Made by a program: the position numbers and the translations under genes. From the NCBI RefSeq assembly GCF_000688475.1, contig NZ_JIAN01000007.1, positions 310,001 to 374,000 of the forward strand: a stretch of DNA of 64,000 bases, read 5' to 3'. This DNA comes from Cellulomonas sp. URHE0023 (lineage in GTDB: Bacteria > Actinomycetota > Actinomycetes > Actinomycetales > Cellulomonadaceae). Positions within the stretch are counted from its first letter, which is position 1; the number at the start of each line of letters is the position of its first letter. Under the pieces are notes generated by a model, which worked only from the letters and a program-made list of their open reading frames with translations, searched no databases and had not been told where the DNA came from. Below, piece by piece: positions 42,984 to 52,550 of this stretch.

Positions 42984-43601
42984 TCATCCGCCGAGTACGC
43001 GGACGAGGGTGGGCACCAGCGCGCGGAACGCCGTCCCACGGTGGCTGATCGCGTTCTTCTCCTGCGGCGTGAGCTCCGCACACGTCCTGGACTCCCCCGT
43101 CGGGACGAGGATCGGGTCGTACCCGAACCCGTGGGTGCCACGCGGAACGGTCTCCAGGGCGCCCTCGAGTGTGCCGGTCTCGACGTGCTCGAACCCGTCG
43201 GGGGTGACCAGCGCTGCCGCGCACACGAAGCGCGCACCGCGATGCTCGGGCGCGATGTCCGCGAGCTGCGCGAGCAGGAGGTCGAGGTTGGCCCGGTCGT
43301 CACCGTGGCGACCGGCCCAGCGCGCCGAGAAGATCCCCGGCGAGCCACCGAGCACGTCGACGCTGAGCCCGGAGTCGTCGGCCACCGCCGGCAGACCCGT
43401 GAACTGCGCGAGCGCGCGCGCCTTGATCAGGGCGTTCTCCGCGAACGTGAGACCGTCCTCGACCGGTTCGGGAGCTCCGACGTCACGCGCACCCACCACG
43501 GAGGCGGGGTCGAGCGCGGGCAGCACCGGCGCGAGGATCGCCCGGAGCTCGCCGACCTTGTGCTCGTTGTGCGTCGCGAGGACGAGCCGCACCTCGCTCA
43601 T
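42984..43601 (-). CDS. rdgB: XTP/dITP pyrophosphatase, non-canonical purine NTPase
   Basis: Ham1-family enzyme that hydrolyses dITP, XTP and related nucleotides to the monophosphate, preventing their incorporation. The 205 residues begin with [18 protein letters not shown] and contain the [20 protein letters not shown] motif with the metal-binding acids, and GFGYDPIL. The ATG at 43601 overlaps the rph stop by 4 nt. In actinobacteria murI, rph and rdgB commonly lie together in this order, as here. Confidence 0.93.
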   Translation of the reverse strand: MSEVRLVLATHNEHKVGELRAILAPVLPALDPASVVGARDVGAPEPVEDGLTFAENALIKARALAQFTGLPAVADDSGLSVDVLGGSPGIFSARWAGRHGDDRANLDLLLAQLADIAPEHRGARFVCAAALVTPDGFEHVETGTLEGALETVPRGTHGFGYDPILVPTGESRTCAELTPQEKNAISHRGTAFRALVPTLVRVLGG

Positions 43602-44392
43602 CGGGTCGCGCGGGTGGCCGAGCCGTCCCCGGGTGCCTCGGCGAGGGCGGCAACCTGCAGCGCGGTCAGCTGGCCGGCGCCGGCGACCGCGAGGTCGAGC
43701 AGCGCGTCCAGCTCGGCGCGGTCGAACGGAGCGTGCTCGGCGGTGCCCTGCACCTCGACGAACGTGCCCGAGCCCGTGACGACGACGTTCATGTCGGTCT
43801 CCGCGCGGACGTCCTCGACGTACGGGAGGTCCAGAACCGGCAGACCGTCGACGATCCCGACGCTCACCGCGGCGACCGAGTCACGAAGCACGACCTTGTT
43901 CTTCGGGATGTGGCCCTGGGCGACCGCCCACGCGACGGCATCGGCGAGAGCGACGTAGGCGCCGGTGATCGAGGCGGTGCGCGTGCCGCCGTCCGCCTGG
44001 AGCACGTCGCAGTCGAGCACGATCGTGTTCTCACCCAGAGCCGACACGTCGATGACCGCGCGCAGCGAGCGCCCGATCAGGCGGGAGATCTCGTGCGTGC
44101 GGCCCCCGATGCGTCCCTTGACCGACTCGCGGTCCGACCGGCTGGACGTGGCGCGCGGGAGCATCGAGTACTCGGCCGTGACCCACCCCTCGCCCGAGCC
44201 CTTCTTCCAGCGCGGCACACCCGGCGTGAAGGACGCGACGCACAGGACCTTGGTGCCACCGAACTCGACGAGCACGCTGCCCTCGCCGGCCTCCAGGAAG
44301 CCGCGGGTCAAGGTCACCGGGCGGAGCTGGTCGGGGGCGCGACCGTCGGCGCGGACACCGGGCACGGTCGAGGCGGAGGTCGCAGAAGTCAT
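43598..44392 (-). CDS. rph: Ribonuclease PH
   Basis: Phosphorolytic 3'-5' exoribonuclease that trims tRNA precursors and nucleotide tails. The 264 residues hold the RNase PH core with [12 protein letters not shown], the arginine pair in [19 protein letters not shown] and [20 protein letters not shown]. The C-terminus extends slightly past the usual end with alanine-rich sequence. ATG 44392 is the first start after a 60-bp gap from the metallo-hydrolase gene. The rdgB gene overlaps its 3' end by 4 nt. Confidence 0.94.
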   Translation of the reverse strand: MTSATSASTVPGVRADGRAPDQLRPVTLTRGFLEAGEGSVLVEFGGTKVLCVASFTPGVPRWKKGSGEGWVTAEYSMLPRATSSRSDRESVKGRIGGRTHEISRLIGRSLRAVIDVSALGENTIVLDCDVLQADGGTRTASITGAYVALADAVAWAVAQGHIPKNKVVLRDSVAAVSVGIVDGLPVLDLPYVEDVRAETDMNVVVTGSGTFVEVQGTAEHAPFDRAELDALLDLAVAGAGQLTALQVAALAEAPGDGSATRATR

Positions 44393-44452
44393 GCGGACGA
44401 GCCTAACCGCGACCGCCCACGGCCCGTGCCGAGCTTCCGCGTGGCCCGGGCG

Positions 44453-45232
44453 TCAGAGGACGTGCACCTGACCTGGTTCGGCCAGCGTGATCGGGCCGTC
44501 GTACACGGCACGCGCCTCCGCCGCAGCGACCCCCGGATCGTTCCAGGACGGGATGTGGGTGAGCACGACGTGCCGTGCCCGTCCACGCGCTGCGGCCTCA
44601 CCGGCCCGACGTCCCGTGAGGTGGATGCCACGCAGCTCGTCGTCGCGCCCCTCGACGTAGGCCGACTCGACGAGAAGCAGGTCGACGTCCGTGGCCAGTG
44701 CGTCGAGACCGGGGCACTCGTCGGTGTCCCCGCTGTAGGACAGCGTCACCGCCGACGACGGGTCCAGGTCGCTCGGACCCGAGACGCGGATGCCGTACGC
44801 GGGCATCGGGTGGTCGACGGGCACCGGCGTCAGCGTGAGCGGCCCGACGACGACCGCGGAACCGTCGGACCACTCGGTCACCACGAGCTGCTCGCTCGCG
44901 TGGTCCGAGCCGCTCAGCTCGACGAGACGGTCCGCCGTCCCCACGGGACCGAACACCGGCACCGGCGGCAGCGCGCCCGACGGGTCGTACCTGCGCAGCA
45001 CGTGGAGCACCGCGAGGTCGGCCACGTGGTCGGCGTGCAGGTGGGACAGGCCGATCGCGTCGAGCTGCCTCGCGTCGCCGTACCTCTGGAGCGCGCCGAG
45101 GGCACCGTTGCCCAGGTCGAGCACGACCGACCACGTCCGCCCGGCGGCGTCCTCGGCCTGCACCAGGTAGCTCGACGCAGCCGAGTCGGCACTGGGGAAC
45201 GAGCCCGCGCACCCGAGGACGGTCAACCTCAT
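44453..45232 (-). CDS. MBL-fold metallo-hydrolase (RNase Z-like)
   Basis: A 259-residue metallo-beta-lactamase-fold protein. The metal motif HLHADH follows an N-terminal strand with [20 protein letters not shown]. Further ligands are in [12 protein letters not shown], the later AYVEGRD segment and [12 protein letters not shown]. The layout is close to RNase Z and the cyclic phosphodiesterase branch of the fold, though the tRNA-binding exosite is not visible. Its position between murI and rph is conserved in actinobacteria. ATG 45232 overlaps the murI stop by 4 nt. Confidence 0.87.
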   Translation of the reverse strand: MRLTVLGCAGSFPSADSAASSYLVQAEDAAGRTWSVVLDLGNGALGALQRYGDARQLDAIGLSHLHADHVADLAVLHVLRRYDPSGALPPVPVFGPVGTADRLVELSGSDHASEQLVVTEWSDGSAVVVGPLTLTPVPVDHPMPAYGIRVSGPSDLDPSSAVTLSYSGDTDECPGLDALATDVDLLLVESAYVEGRDDELRGIHLTGRRAGEAAARGRARHVVLTHIPSWNDPGVAAAEARAVYDGPITLAEPGQVHVL

Positions 45233-46044
45233 CGCAGTGCCCCACGCGACTCGACGGCCTCGACCTCGGGACCCAGGAACCGTCGAGCAAGGGACTGGAA
45301 CGCGGCGGGGTCACCCGTGGCGAGGAACCGGTGGCTCGGCGGACCGGCGTCGGGCGCGCGCTCCAGGTCGTGCGCGACGAGCGTGCGGTAGACGTCCTTG
45401 GCGGTCTCCTCGGCGCTGGACACCAGCGTGACGTCCTCACCCATGACGTAGGAGATGGCGCCGGTGAGCAGCGGGTAGTGCGTGCAGCCGAGCACCAGGG
45501 TGTCGACGCCGACCTCCCGCACCGGGTCCAGGTACTCGTGCGCGAGCGCGAGGACCTCCGGGCCGGAGGTGATGCCCGCCTCGACGAGCTCGACGAACCG
45601 CGGGCAGGCCTGCGTGGTCAGGTCGACGCCCGGTGCCACCGCGAACGCGTCGTCGTAGGACTTCGACTCGACCGTGGACTTCGTCGCGATGACCCCGATG
45701 CGACCCGATCGGGTGGCCGCGACGGCACGGCGGGCCGCGGGCAGGATCACCTCGACGACCGGGATGCCACGGCGCAGGGTGTACCGCTCGCGAGCGTCGC
45801 GCAGCATGGCGGACGACGCCGTGTTGCACGCGATGACGAGCAGCTTCACACCCGCGTCGACCAGGTCGTCCATCACCTCGAGGGCGTGGGCACGGACGGC
45901 GGCCAACGGCTTGCTGCCGTACGGCGTGTTGAGGGTGTCGCCGATGTAGATCGTGGACTCGTGAGGCAGCTGGTCCAGGATCGACCGCGCCACGGTCAGC
46001 CCACCGACACCGGAGTCGAAGATCCCGAGGGGGGCGTCGTTCAC
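45229..46044 (-). CDS. murI: Glutamate racemase
   Basis: Converts L-glutamate to D-glutamate for peptidoglycan. The 271-residue protein has the cofactor-independent racemase cysteines Cys73 in IACNTASS and Cys187 in GCTHYPLL, and starts with [17 protein letters not shown] 46044 matches the family N-terminus; the frame runs 24 codons further upstream without homology. The 3' end overlaps the metallo-hydrolase gene. DUF2017 ends 10 nt upstream, so clpS, DUF2017, murI and the MBL gene probably form one operon with rph and rdgB. Confidence 0.94.
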   Translation of the reverse strand: MNDAPLGIFDSGVGGLTVARSILDQLPHESTIYIGDTLNTPYGSKPLAAVRAHALEVMDDLVDAGVKLLVIACNTASSAMLRDARERYTLRRGIPVVEVILPAARRAVAATRSGRIGVIATKSTVESKSYDDAFAVAPGVDLTTQACPRFVELVEAGITSGPEVLALAHEYLDPVREVGVDTLVLGCTHYPLLTGAISYVMGEDVTLVSSAEETAKDVYRTLVAHDLERAPDAGPPSHRFLATGDPAAFQSLARRFLGPEVEAVESRGALR

Positions 46045-46054
46045 GGTGCCGAGC

Positions 46055-46741
46055 CTAACTGCTCGTCGGGTGCTCTCCGGCCGGGGGTCGGCCCCGCGGG
46101 GTGTCGCGTGCACCACCGGGGGCCCGCAGGTCCGTGAGCAGCGCCTCGACGAGCGACTCCTGCAACCAGCTCAGTGCGCCGTAGACGGCAACCAGGTACC
46201 GCCGGGTCGCGGGGTCGAGCTCCACGCCGACGTCGTCGTCCAGGTCGGCCGCGGGCGACGTGAGCAGCTGGTCGTACAGACGCTCCGCCTGACCGTCGGT
46301 CCGGATCTCGAGGCGTTCGGCGAGCACCAGCCGCAGGTCGGTCAGCGCGGCAGCGACATCCTTGGCATCCACGGGGTCGATCGCGAACACGTCGGGACGG
46401 TGGCCGTCGGACGGCGTCGTGAGCGCGGTCCACAAGCGGACGAGCCGCGCGACCTTGCCCGCGCGGATGTCGTCCTCGGTCAGCCGGCGGAACTCGGCAG
46501 AGACCTCCGGGTCGTCGCGGGACGCATCGGGCAGCAGGCGTCGGACGGCGGGGTCGCTCGGGGGCGCGACCGGTTCGAGCTGCAGCCTCGGTGAGCCGTC
46601 ACCCGCAGAGACGGCCCCCTCGTCGATCCTGCCCGCGCCCAGCAGCTCGGCGACGTCGGCCACGAGTGCCGCGATCACGCCGCGCTCGTCCTCGTCGAGG
46701 CGTGCGACGTACATCCCGCGCCGCCGCTTGAACGCCCGCAT
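46055..46741 (-). CDS. DUF2017 family protein
   Basis: A 228-residue helical protein of the actinobacterial DUF2017 family. It begins [21 protein letters not shown] and contains [17 protein letters not shown] and the [19 protein letters not shown] helix. There is no membrane segment or known catalytic motif. Its ATG overlaps the clpS stop (TGATG on the minus strand), a junction conserved in the phylum, which suggests a link to protein turnover or to the ClpS adaptor; the biochemical role is unknown. The last 20 residues are disordered in composition. Confidence 0.87.
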   Translation of the reverse strand: MRAFKRRRGMYVARLDEDERGVIAALVADVAELLGAGRIDEGAVSAGDGSPRLQLEPVAPPSDPAVRRLLPDASRDDPEVSAEFRRLTEDDIRAGKVARLVRLWTALTTPSDGHRPDVFAIDPVDAKDVAAALTDLRLVLAERLEIRTDGQAERLYDQLLTSPAADLDDDVGVELDPATRRYLVAVYGALSWLQESLVEALLTDLRAPGGARDTPRGRPPAGEHPTSS

Positions 46742-47034
46742 CACTGCCCGCTTCGTTGCAGCGTCGCCCAGAGGCCGAACCCGTGCATCGCCTGCACATC
46801 GACCTCCATCGCCTCCAGCGACCCGGTGGACACCACGGCACGGCCCTGCTCGTGGACCTGCCGCATGAGCTTCTCGGCCTTCTGCTTCGGGAAGCCGAAG
46901 TAGGACTCGAACACGTACGTCACGTAGCTCATGAGGTTGACGGGGTCGTTCCAGACGATCGTCACCCACGGGTCGGCGACCGCCGTCTCCTCCTGCGCCT
47001 CGACTCTCTGGTCGGGAAGGGTCTCCACAGGCAC
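46741..47034 (-). CDS. clpS: ATP-dependent Clp protease adaptor ClpS
   Basis: Adaptor of 97 residues that binds N-degron substrates and delivers them to a Clp ATPase. The ClpS core spans about residues 22-95: [20 protein letters not shown], with the Asp and Met of the N-degron pocket, then [19 protein letters not shown]. The N-terminal 20 residues are flexible. It is the first gene of the minus-strand operon, divergent from pncB by 47 bp. ClpC and ClpP are not in the window. Confidence 0.93.
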   Translation of the reverse strand: MPVETLPDQRVEAQEETAVADPWVTIVWNDPVNLMSYVTYVFESYFGFPKQKAEKLMRQVHEQGRAVVSTGSLEAMEVDVQAMHGFGLWATLQRSGQ

Positions 47035-47081
47035 AGGCCAACTGTAGGTGCGAGTCGAGGCGCGGGTGCTTACCTTGACGC

Positions 47082-48446
47082 ATGACGTCGACCACGGGCC
47101 CGGTGCACCGCACCAGCTCGCGCAGCACAGCGCTGCTCACCGACCGCTACGAGCTCACGATGCTGCAGGCCGCGCTGGCCGACGGGACAGCGGATCGGCG
47201 CTGCGTGTTCGAGGTGTTCACCCGTCGCCTGCCGCCGGGGCGCCGGTACGCCGTGCTGGCAGGCACCGGACGCGTGCTGGAGGCGATCGAGCAGTTCCGG
47301 TTCGGCACGTCCGAGCTCGACTTCCTCGCCGACGAGCGCGTCGTCGACGACCGGACCCTGGAGTACCTGGCCGGCTACCGGTTCGGCGGGTCGATGGTCG
47401 GGTACGCCGAGGGTGAGACGTTCTTCCCGTCGTCGCCGGTCATGGTCGTGGAGGGGACGTTCGCCGAGGCCGTCGTCCTCGAGACGCTCGTGCTCTCGAT
47501 CCTCAACTTCGACTCGGCGGTCGCGTCGGCCGCCTCACGGATGACCAGCGCGGCCGTCGACCGGCCCGTCCTCGAGATGGGCTCGAGGCGCGCTCACGAG
47601 GAGGCCGGGGTCGCCGCGAGCCGCGCGGCCGTCGTCGCCGGCTTCGCGGGCACGTCCAACCTGGAGGCGGGACGGCGGTACGGGTTGGCGACGATCGGGA
47701 CGGCCGCCCACGCGTTCACGCTCCTGCACGACGACGAACCCGCCGCGTTCGCGTCCCAGGTCGCGGCCATGGGTGTCGGGACGACGTTGCTGGTCGACAC
47801 GTACGACGTGCGGCGCGGGGTGGAGAACGCCCTCGCCGTGGCGGGCACGGCCCTGGGTGCGGTACGTCTCGACTCGGGTGACCTCGGAGTGCTCGCGGAG
47901 GAGGTCCGCCAGCAGCTCGACGCCGCCGGGGCGCGGGACACCAAGATCATCGTGACGTCAGACCTGGACGAGTACGCGATCGCTGCGCTCGCCGCCGCGC
48001 CTGTCGACAGCTACGGCGTGGGGACGTCCGTGGTCACGGGCTCCGGGGCGCCGACCTGCGGCATGGTCTACAAGCTCGTCGCCCGTGAGGGTGCGGACGG
48101 CTCACTCGAACCGGTGGCGAAGTCGTCGCACGCGAAGATCAGCGTGGGGGGCCGCAAGGCGGCCGCACGACGGCTCGATGCTGAGGGACGCGCGTCGCAG
48201 GAGGTCCTGCTCACGGGCTCGGACCGCGATGTCCGAGGATGGGGGTCCGACGACCCGACGTTGCGGGCGCTGCACGTACCTCTGGTCGTGGACGGGGTCC
48301 CGGACCGGGCGTGGATGGGTTCGGACGGCGTTGCTGCCGCCGTGGGTCGGCACCGGGCTTCGAGGGACGAGCTGCCGCGGGGGGCGAGGCGCTTGTCCGC
48401 AGACGAAGCCGCGGTGCCGACGGTCACGATGGGGATCGAGGGTTGA
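47082..48446 (+). CDS. pncB: Nicotinate phosphoribosyltransferase
   Basis: Makes nicotinate mononucleotide from nicotinate and PRPP in NAD salvage. The 454 residues begin with [18 protein letters not shown]. The phosphorylated or PRPP-proximal histidine region is [10 protein letters not shown], and the phosphate-binding loop is in [13 protein letters not shown]. The C-terminal part carries the [11 protein letters not shown] segment. ATG 47082 has little Shine-Dalgarno sequence; TACCTT at 47071-47076 could be a -10 box for a near-leaderless mRNA. It is divergent from clpS, an arrangement common in actinobacteria. Confidence 0.93.
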   Translation: MTSTTGPVHRTSSRSTALLTDRYELTMLQAALADGTADRRCVFEVFTRRLPPGRRYAVLAGTGRVLEAIEQFRFGTSELDFLADERVVDDRTLEYLAGYRFGGSMVGYAEGETFFPSSPVMVVEGTFAEAVVLETLVLSILNFDSAVASAASRMTSAAVDRPVLEMGSRRAHEEAGVAASRAAVVAGFAGTSNLEAGRRYGLATIGTAAHAFTLLHDDEPAAFASQVAAMGVGTTLLVDTYDVRRGVENALAVAGTALGAVRLDSGDLGVLAEEVRQQLDAAGARDTKIIVTSDLDEYAIAALAAAPVDSYGVGTSVVTGSGAPTCGMVYKLVAREGADGSLEPVAKSSHAKISVGGRKAAARRLDAEGRASQEVLLTGSDRDVRGWGSDDPTLRALHVPLVVDGVPDRAWMGSDGVAAAVGRHRASRDELPRGARRLSADEAAVPTVTMGIEG

Positions 48447-48501
48447 GGCAGGCTTTCCGACCCGCGCGGGGGCTGGGGTCGTCGGCCGCCGTTCGGGCTG
48501 G

Positions 48502-48654
48502 TTAGACGCGGCGTCCGCGTCCGACGAGTCCGAGGATCAGGCTGACGACGAGGACGGCGATGCCGATCCAGATGAGCCAGTGCGCGGCGGTGACGGCTAC
48601 ACCGAGGACGAGCAGGACGACACCGACGATGATGAGCAGGAGCCAGCTAGGCAT
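48502..48654 (-). CDS. 50-residue hydrophobic membrane protein (DUF6131-like)
   Basis: A 50-residue, almost entirely hydrophobic protein with two membrane segments (about 4-20 and 25-44) and a basic C-terminus GRGRRV. It resembles the DUF6131 group of tiny actinobacterial membrane proteins of unknown role. AAGGG lies upstream of ATG 48654. A candidate minus-strand promoter (TATTGT at 48867-48862) and the palindrome GACCCGGGTC lie about 200 nt before it. The frame stays open upstream but the extra residues are not membrane-like, so the short start is preferred. Confidence 0.65.
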   Translation of the reverse strand: MPSWLLLIIVGVVLLVLGVAVTAAHWLIWIGIAVLVVSLILGLVGRGRRV

Positions 48655-48850
48655 GGTTGACCCTTTCGTTCTGACCGCCGATCCGGGGTGCGCGGGGGTG
48701 CCCGGGCCGTTCGGCGACGAGAAGGAACGCTGCCAGGGTCGGGCCGCGTCGGCGCGTTGAACGCCAAGTTGCGCGCTGCGCACCCGCTGCTATGGGACCG
48801 CGCGTCTCGGCTCCGGGACACGCACCTGACCTGCGGTTTTACCGCTTCTT

Positions 48851-48867
48851 GACCCGGGTCCACAATA
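48851..48867 (-). promoter_or_regulatory. Possible promoter and palindrome in the gap between the helicase and the 50-residue gene
   Basis: The gap 48655-48905 contains no gene. On the minus strand TATTGT (complement of 48862-48867) fits a -10 box. The perfect palindrome GACCCGGGTC at 48851-48860 would lie at the start of the transcript. No good -35 box is visible. The sequence also holds small hairpins (GCGGTTTTACCGC) that may belong to the helicase 3' end. Confidence 0.3.
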
Positions 48868-48905
48868 TGAGACGGTCCTTGCGGAATCGTCCCCCGAAGG
48901 GGTGC

Positions 48906-50723
48906 CTACTTCTTTCCGACGAACCAGCCGCGCACCATCGCGACCCGGGCGGTCAGCTGATCAGGGTCCGCCAGAGCCACCTCGGGTCCCCCGCAGCGGC
49001 GCCGCAGCTCGTTGTGCACCGACCCGTGCGGCTGCCCGCTCTTGCGCGCCCACGCGCCGACGAGCTGCGAGAGCTCCTTGCGCAGCTCGGCCTGCCTGCG
49101 GTGGTCCATCGGCGGCACTTCCTCGACCGGCGCACGCTTGCGGCCGCTGAGCTGGTCGGCCTGGCGCTGACGCAGCAGCACCGAGACCTGGTCGGCGTCG
49201 AGCAGGCCGGGCAGACCGAGGAAGTCGAGCTCCTCGTCCGAACCCATCTCGGCGCCCGTCCCGAACTCGCCTCCGTCGAAGAGCACACGGTCGAACGAGG
49301 CCTGCGCCTCGAGTGCCTCGAACGACCCCTGCTTGCCGTCCGGACCGAGCTCGTCCGGCCCGTTGCGCTCCGAGTTCGCGGCCGCCAGCAGGGCGTCCTC
49401 AGGGTTGAACCCCTCGCCCATCTCCTCAGCCGTCTTGGGACGGTCCAGAGCGTGGTCGCGCTCGAGCTCGAGGGTGTTGGCCAGGGCCAGGAGCTGCGGC
49501 ACGCTCGGCAGGAACACCGAGGCCGTCTCCCCACGACGCCGCGCTCGCACGAACCGGCCGACGGCCTGCGCGAAGAACAGCGGTGTCGCGGTGCTCGTCG
49601 CGTACACGCCCACCGCGAGCCGTGGGACGTCGACGCCCTCGGAGACCATCCGGACGGCGACCATCCAGCGCGAGGTGCCCGCCGAGAACTCATCGATCCG
49701 GTCGCTCGCGCCGTCGTCGTCGGAGAGCACGACCGTGGGTGACGTGCCGGTGAGCCGCGCGAGGTGGCCCGCGTAGGCGCGTGCGTCCGTCTGGTCGGTC
49801 GCGATGACCATCGCTCCCGCGTCCGGCACGGTGCGCCGGACCTCGGTCAGCCGGCGGTCCGCGGCCGCGAGCACGCTCGGGATCCACTCACCGTTCGGGT
49901 CGAGCGCCGTCCGCCACGCCTGCGCGGTGATGTCCTTGGTGAGCGGCTCCCCGAGCCGGGCGCTCATCTCGTCGCCGGCCTTGGTGCGCCAGCGCATGGA
50001 CCCGCTGTAGGACAGGAAGATCACCGGCCGGACGACGTGGTCGCGCAGCGCGTCGCCGTACCCGTACACGTAGTCGGCGACGCTTCGCCGGATGCCGTCG
50101 CCGCCGCGGTCGTACCGCACGAACGGGATCGCCGCGGTGTCGGAGCGGAACGGCGTGCCGGTCAGCGCCAGCCTGCGCGTCGCACCCTCGAACGCCTCCC
50201 GGACCGCGTCGCCCCAGCTCAGCGCATCACCGCCGTGGTGCACCTCGTCCAGGATGACGAGCGTGGGAGCCGCGGCCGTGCGGGCTGCGTGCAGCGCGGG
50301 CTTGCTGGCCACCTGGGCGTACGTCACGGCGACACCGTCGAACCCGTGCCCGTGCCGACCCTGGGCGTTGCTGAAGTTCGGGTCCAGCGTGATGCCGACC
50401 CGCGCGGCCGCGTCCGCCCACTGCCGCTTGAGGTGCTCGGTCGGCGCGACGACCGTGACCCGCCGGACCACCCGTGCCTCGAGCAGCTCGGTGGCGATCC
50501 GGAGCGCGAACGTGGTCTTGCCGGCCCCCGGTGTAGCGACCGCGAGGAAGTCCCGCGGGTTGGCCACGCGGTACTGCTCGATCGCCTCCGCCTGCCAGGC
50601 GCGCAGCTTGTTCGCCGTGCCCCACGGCGCGCGGCTGGGGAACGCCGGCGGCAGGTGTGACGCAGCAGAGGATGACGCGTGGTGAGTGGACGGGACGACC
50701 GACGGACGCGGGGCCGCGGTCAC
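48906..50723 (-). CDS. DEAD/DEAH-box helicase, SF2
   Basis: A 605-residue superfamily 2 protein. Motif I is ATPGAGKTTF, motif II (Walker B) ILDEVHHGG and motif III ALTGTPFRSD. The C-terminal helicase domain includes MVSEGVDVPRLAVGVYATST and QAVGRFVRARRRG, the motif VI arginines. The last 150 residues are acidic and then basic, without a known domain. It resembles the type III restriction/XPB-like branch but no modification gene is near. GTG 50723 overlaps the DUF3039 stop by 4 nt, so the two are co-translated. Role unknown; genome maintenance is plausible. Confidence 0.85.
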   Translation of the reverse strand: MTAAPRPSVVPSTHHASSSAASHLPPAFPSRAPWGTANKLRAWQAEAIEQYRVANPRDFLAVATPGAGKTTFALRIATELLEARVVRRVTVVAPTEHLKRQWADAAARVGITLDPNFSNAQGRHGHGFDGVAVTYAQVASKPALHAARTAAAPTLVILDEVHHGGDALSWGDAVREAFEGATRRLALTGTPFRSDTAAIPFVRYDRGGDGIRRSVADYVYGYGDALRDHVVRPVIFLSYSGSMRWRTKAGDEMSARLGEPLTKDITAQAWRTALDPNGEWIPSVLAAADRRLTEVRRTVPDAGAMVIATDQTDARAYAGHLARLTGTSPTVVLSDDDGASDRIDEFSAGTSRWMVAVRMVSEGVDVPRLAVGVYATSTATPLFFAQAVGRFVRARRRGETASVFLPSVPQLLALANTLELERDHALDRPKTAEEMGEGFNPEDALLAAANSERNGPDELGPDGKQGSFEALEAQASFDRVLFDGGEFGTGAEMGSDEELDFLGLPGLLDADQVSVLLRQRQADQLSGRKRAPVEEVPPMDHRRQAELRKELSQLVGAWARKSGQPHGSVHNELRRRCGGPEVALADPDQLTARVAMVRGWFVGKK

Positions 50724-51154
50724 GAGCCGCCGTTGGTCGTGCCGTGGGTTCCGGTGTACGAGGCGTCGCCGCCAGAACCGGAGCCGCCAGAACCGCCGGA
50801 CGGGTTGCGACCGAAGCCCCACTTACGGCCGCCGGACGAGCCGCCCTCGCCGCCCTTGTCGCCGTCCTGCGGCTCACGCAGGCCCTCGTAGATCTCCTTG
50901 CACACCGGGCACACGGGGAACTTGTTCGGGTCGCGACCCGGGACCCAGACCTTGCCGCACAGGGCGATCACGGGCTTGCCGCTGACCGCCGACTCGGTGA
51001 TCTTCTCCTTGCGCACGTAGTGCGCGAACCGCTCGTGGTCCCCCGGCTCGACCTGCTCGCGAGTCTCCTCGCGCTCCAGCACGCTGGTGGACGTGCCCTG
51101 GTCCGGTCCGGACGGGTCGTCAGGCGCGGACGGCATCGGGAACGGCTCACTCAT
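50720..51154 (-). CDS. DUF3039 family protein
   Basis: A 144-residue actinobacterial protein. The conserved part is residues 30-95, with HERFAHYVRKEKI, the short ALCGKVWVPGRDP segment and FPVCPVCKEIYEGL, where three cysteines could bind zinc. The C-terminus is a glycine- and serine-rich tail (KWGFGRNPSGGSGGSGSGG). No function is established. The gene directly precedes and overlaps the helicase gene, an order that suggests a shared process. ATG 51154 is downstream of a divergent region containing the PadR promoter. Confidence 0.85.
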   Translation of the reverse strand: MSEPFPMPSAPDDPSGPDQGTSTSVLEREETREQVEPGDHERFAHYVRKEKITESAVSGKPVIALCGKVWVPGRDPNKFPVCPVCKEIYEGLREPQDGDKGGEGGSSGGRKWGFGRNPSGGSGGSGSGGDASYTGTHGTTNGGS

Positions 51155-51237
51155 GGCGTCGAGTGTACGTGTCAGGTCCGACGCCAGACGGCTCCGGCAC
51201 CCGGCACGGCGGGGGCGCGACGGTTCGGCGCACTAGG

Positions 51238-51273
51238 TCGACAGACATACTAGTTAGCCCTACTGTCTAGTCC
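51238..51273 (+). promoter_or_regulatory. Leaderless promoter with overlapping inverted repeats for the PadR-type gene
   Basis: TCGACA at 51238-51243 and TACTGT at 51261-51266 are separated by 17 bp, close to housekeeping -35 and -10 boxes. Seven nucleotides after the -10 comes ATG 51274, so the mRNA probably starts at or near the start codon. The inverted repeats ACTAG (51249-51253) / CTAGT (51267-51271) and GACAG (51240-51244) / CTGTC (51263-51267) overlap the promoter. This suits PadR autorepression. Confidence 0.6.
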
Positions 51274-51732
51274 ATGGATGCAGCACCCTGGCCGACCGAG
51301 TGGCTCCGCGGCGTGCTCGACGTGTGCGTGCTGGCGGTGCTCGACGAGGGGCCGACCTACGGGTACGCCATCAGCGCGCGCCTCACCGAGCTCGGGCTCG
51401 GCGCGATCAAGGGCGGGACGCTGTACCCCCTGCTGTCGCGGCTCGAGCAGGCGGATCTGGTCTCCACCGAGTGGCGGCCCGGCGTGGGCGGACCGGGTCG
51501 CAAGTACTTCGCTCTGACGACGACGGGGCACGACGAGCTACGCCGGCTCCGGCCCGCCTGGGCCGCCTTCACGCACGTCACGGCGCAGATCGTCGGAGAT
51601 CACAGCACGCAGTCGAACGTGCAGCGGGCGGCCAGGCACGCACCGGGTGAACCTGGCCCGGACCGTGCCGCGACCCCCGCCGCCCCGACTGCCGCCGCCC
51701 GGCCCGGCACCACCACGAGGAGCTCCCGATGA
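51274..51732 (+). CDS. PadR family transcriptional regulator
   Basis: A 152-residue regulator. The PadR winged helix spans residues 8-95: LDVCVLAVLDEGPTYGYAIS, then GTLYPLLSRLEQADLVST and GGPGRKYFALTTTG. The C-terminal 50 residues are an unstructured Ala/Pro-rich tail rather than the usual dimerisation helices, so it belongs to the short PadR-s2 type. The promoter shows inverted repeats over the -10 region and no leader, consistent with autoregulation. The stop overlaps the next gene by 4 nt (ATGA), coupling it to a membrane protein, the usual target arrangement. Confidence 0.87.
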   Translation: MDAAPWPTEWLRGVLDVCVLAVLDEGPTYGYAISARLTELGLGAIKGGTLYPLLSRLEQADLVSTEWRPGVGGPGRKYFALTTTGHDELRRLRPAWAAFTHVTAQIVGDHSTQSNVQRAARHAPGEPGPDRAATPAAPTAAARPGTTTRSSR

Positions 51733-52529
51733 CCCGCGACCACCACACTCCCGACGTGCGTCCGCTCGTCCCCGCACCGTGGCTCGACGCCTTCGTGGTC
51801 GCTCTGCGGATGCGTGACGTGAGCGGCCGCCGCATCGGCGAGGCCATCGCCGAGGTCGAGCAGTTCTGCGCCGACTCGGGCACCGCCGCAGAGGAGGCCT
51901 TCGGTGCACCGGCCGAGTACGCAGCCCACCTGACGGAGGCGACCGGTGACCCGACCAGCTCCTCGTCGGACGTGCGAACCGCCCTCTCCCGTGGCGCCGC
52001 CCTTCTCGGGTTCGTGCTCGTGATCGCGGCCCTGCCGGCCGCGATCGACGGTGCGGCGACGGTGTCGATCACCCTCGGCTGGTTCCTCGCGGTACCTGGG
52101 GTCCTGGCGGGCTCCGTGCTGGTTCTGCGGGTCGCCGCGGGTGATGTCGTCCATGCCGCGCAGGACGACGCTGCCGGGGCTCGTCGGCGTCGATGGAGGG
52201 CGTGGGCCGTCACGGCACTGACGTTCGTGGCGCTCACCGCGCTCGTGCTCGTGCTCACGCAGCCCGTCGCCGAGATCCCGACGTGGCTGGCGCTCGCGGT
52301 CGGAGCCGTCCTGCTGATCGGTGACGCCATCGTCGGGACGCTGCACGTGCGTCGAGCGCCGGCCGCGGACCTCGTCGTCGATCCCCGGATCGCGCACGAC
52401 GACCAGGTCGCCGACATGGAACGGCGACGACGCACTGCGCTCCGGTTCGAGATCCTGACTGCCTGGATCATGCCGCTGTTCGCGGTCGTCGGATCCGTGC
52501 TGCTGGTCGGTCTCAGCGCGCTGGGCTGA
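51729..52529 (+). CDS. Membrane protein partner of PadR (HAAS-like N-terminal domain)
   Basis: A 266-residue protein. Residues 1-80 form a soluble helical domain with WLDAFVVALRMRDVSGRRIG and FGAPAEYAAHL, resembling the HAAS or permease-prefix domains that accompany PadR regulators. About six hydrophobic segments then follow between residues 95 and 265, with positive loops. No catalytic motif is visible. The overlap with the PadR stop indicates joint translation, and by analogy it would be a membrane sensor or the regulated target. No ABC transporter genes are adjacent, unlike in many PadR operons. Confidence 0.75.
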   Translation: MTRDHHTPDVRPLVPAPWLDAFVVALRMRDVSGRRIGEAIAEVEQFCADSGTAAEEAFGAPAEYAAHLTEATGDPTSSSSDVRTALSRGAALLGFVLVIAALPAAIDGAATVSITLGWFLAVPGVLAGSVLVLRVAAGDVVHAAQDDAAGARRRRWRAWAVTALTFVALTALVLVLTQPVAEIPTWLALAVGAVLLIGDAIVGTLHVRRAPAADLVVDPRIAHDDQVADMERRRRTALRFEILTAWIMPLFAVVGSVLLVGLSALG

Positions 52530-52550
52530 GACCGACCGAGCCGGACGGGC

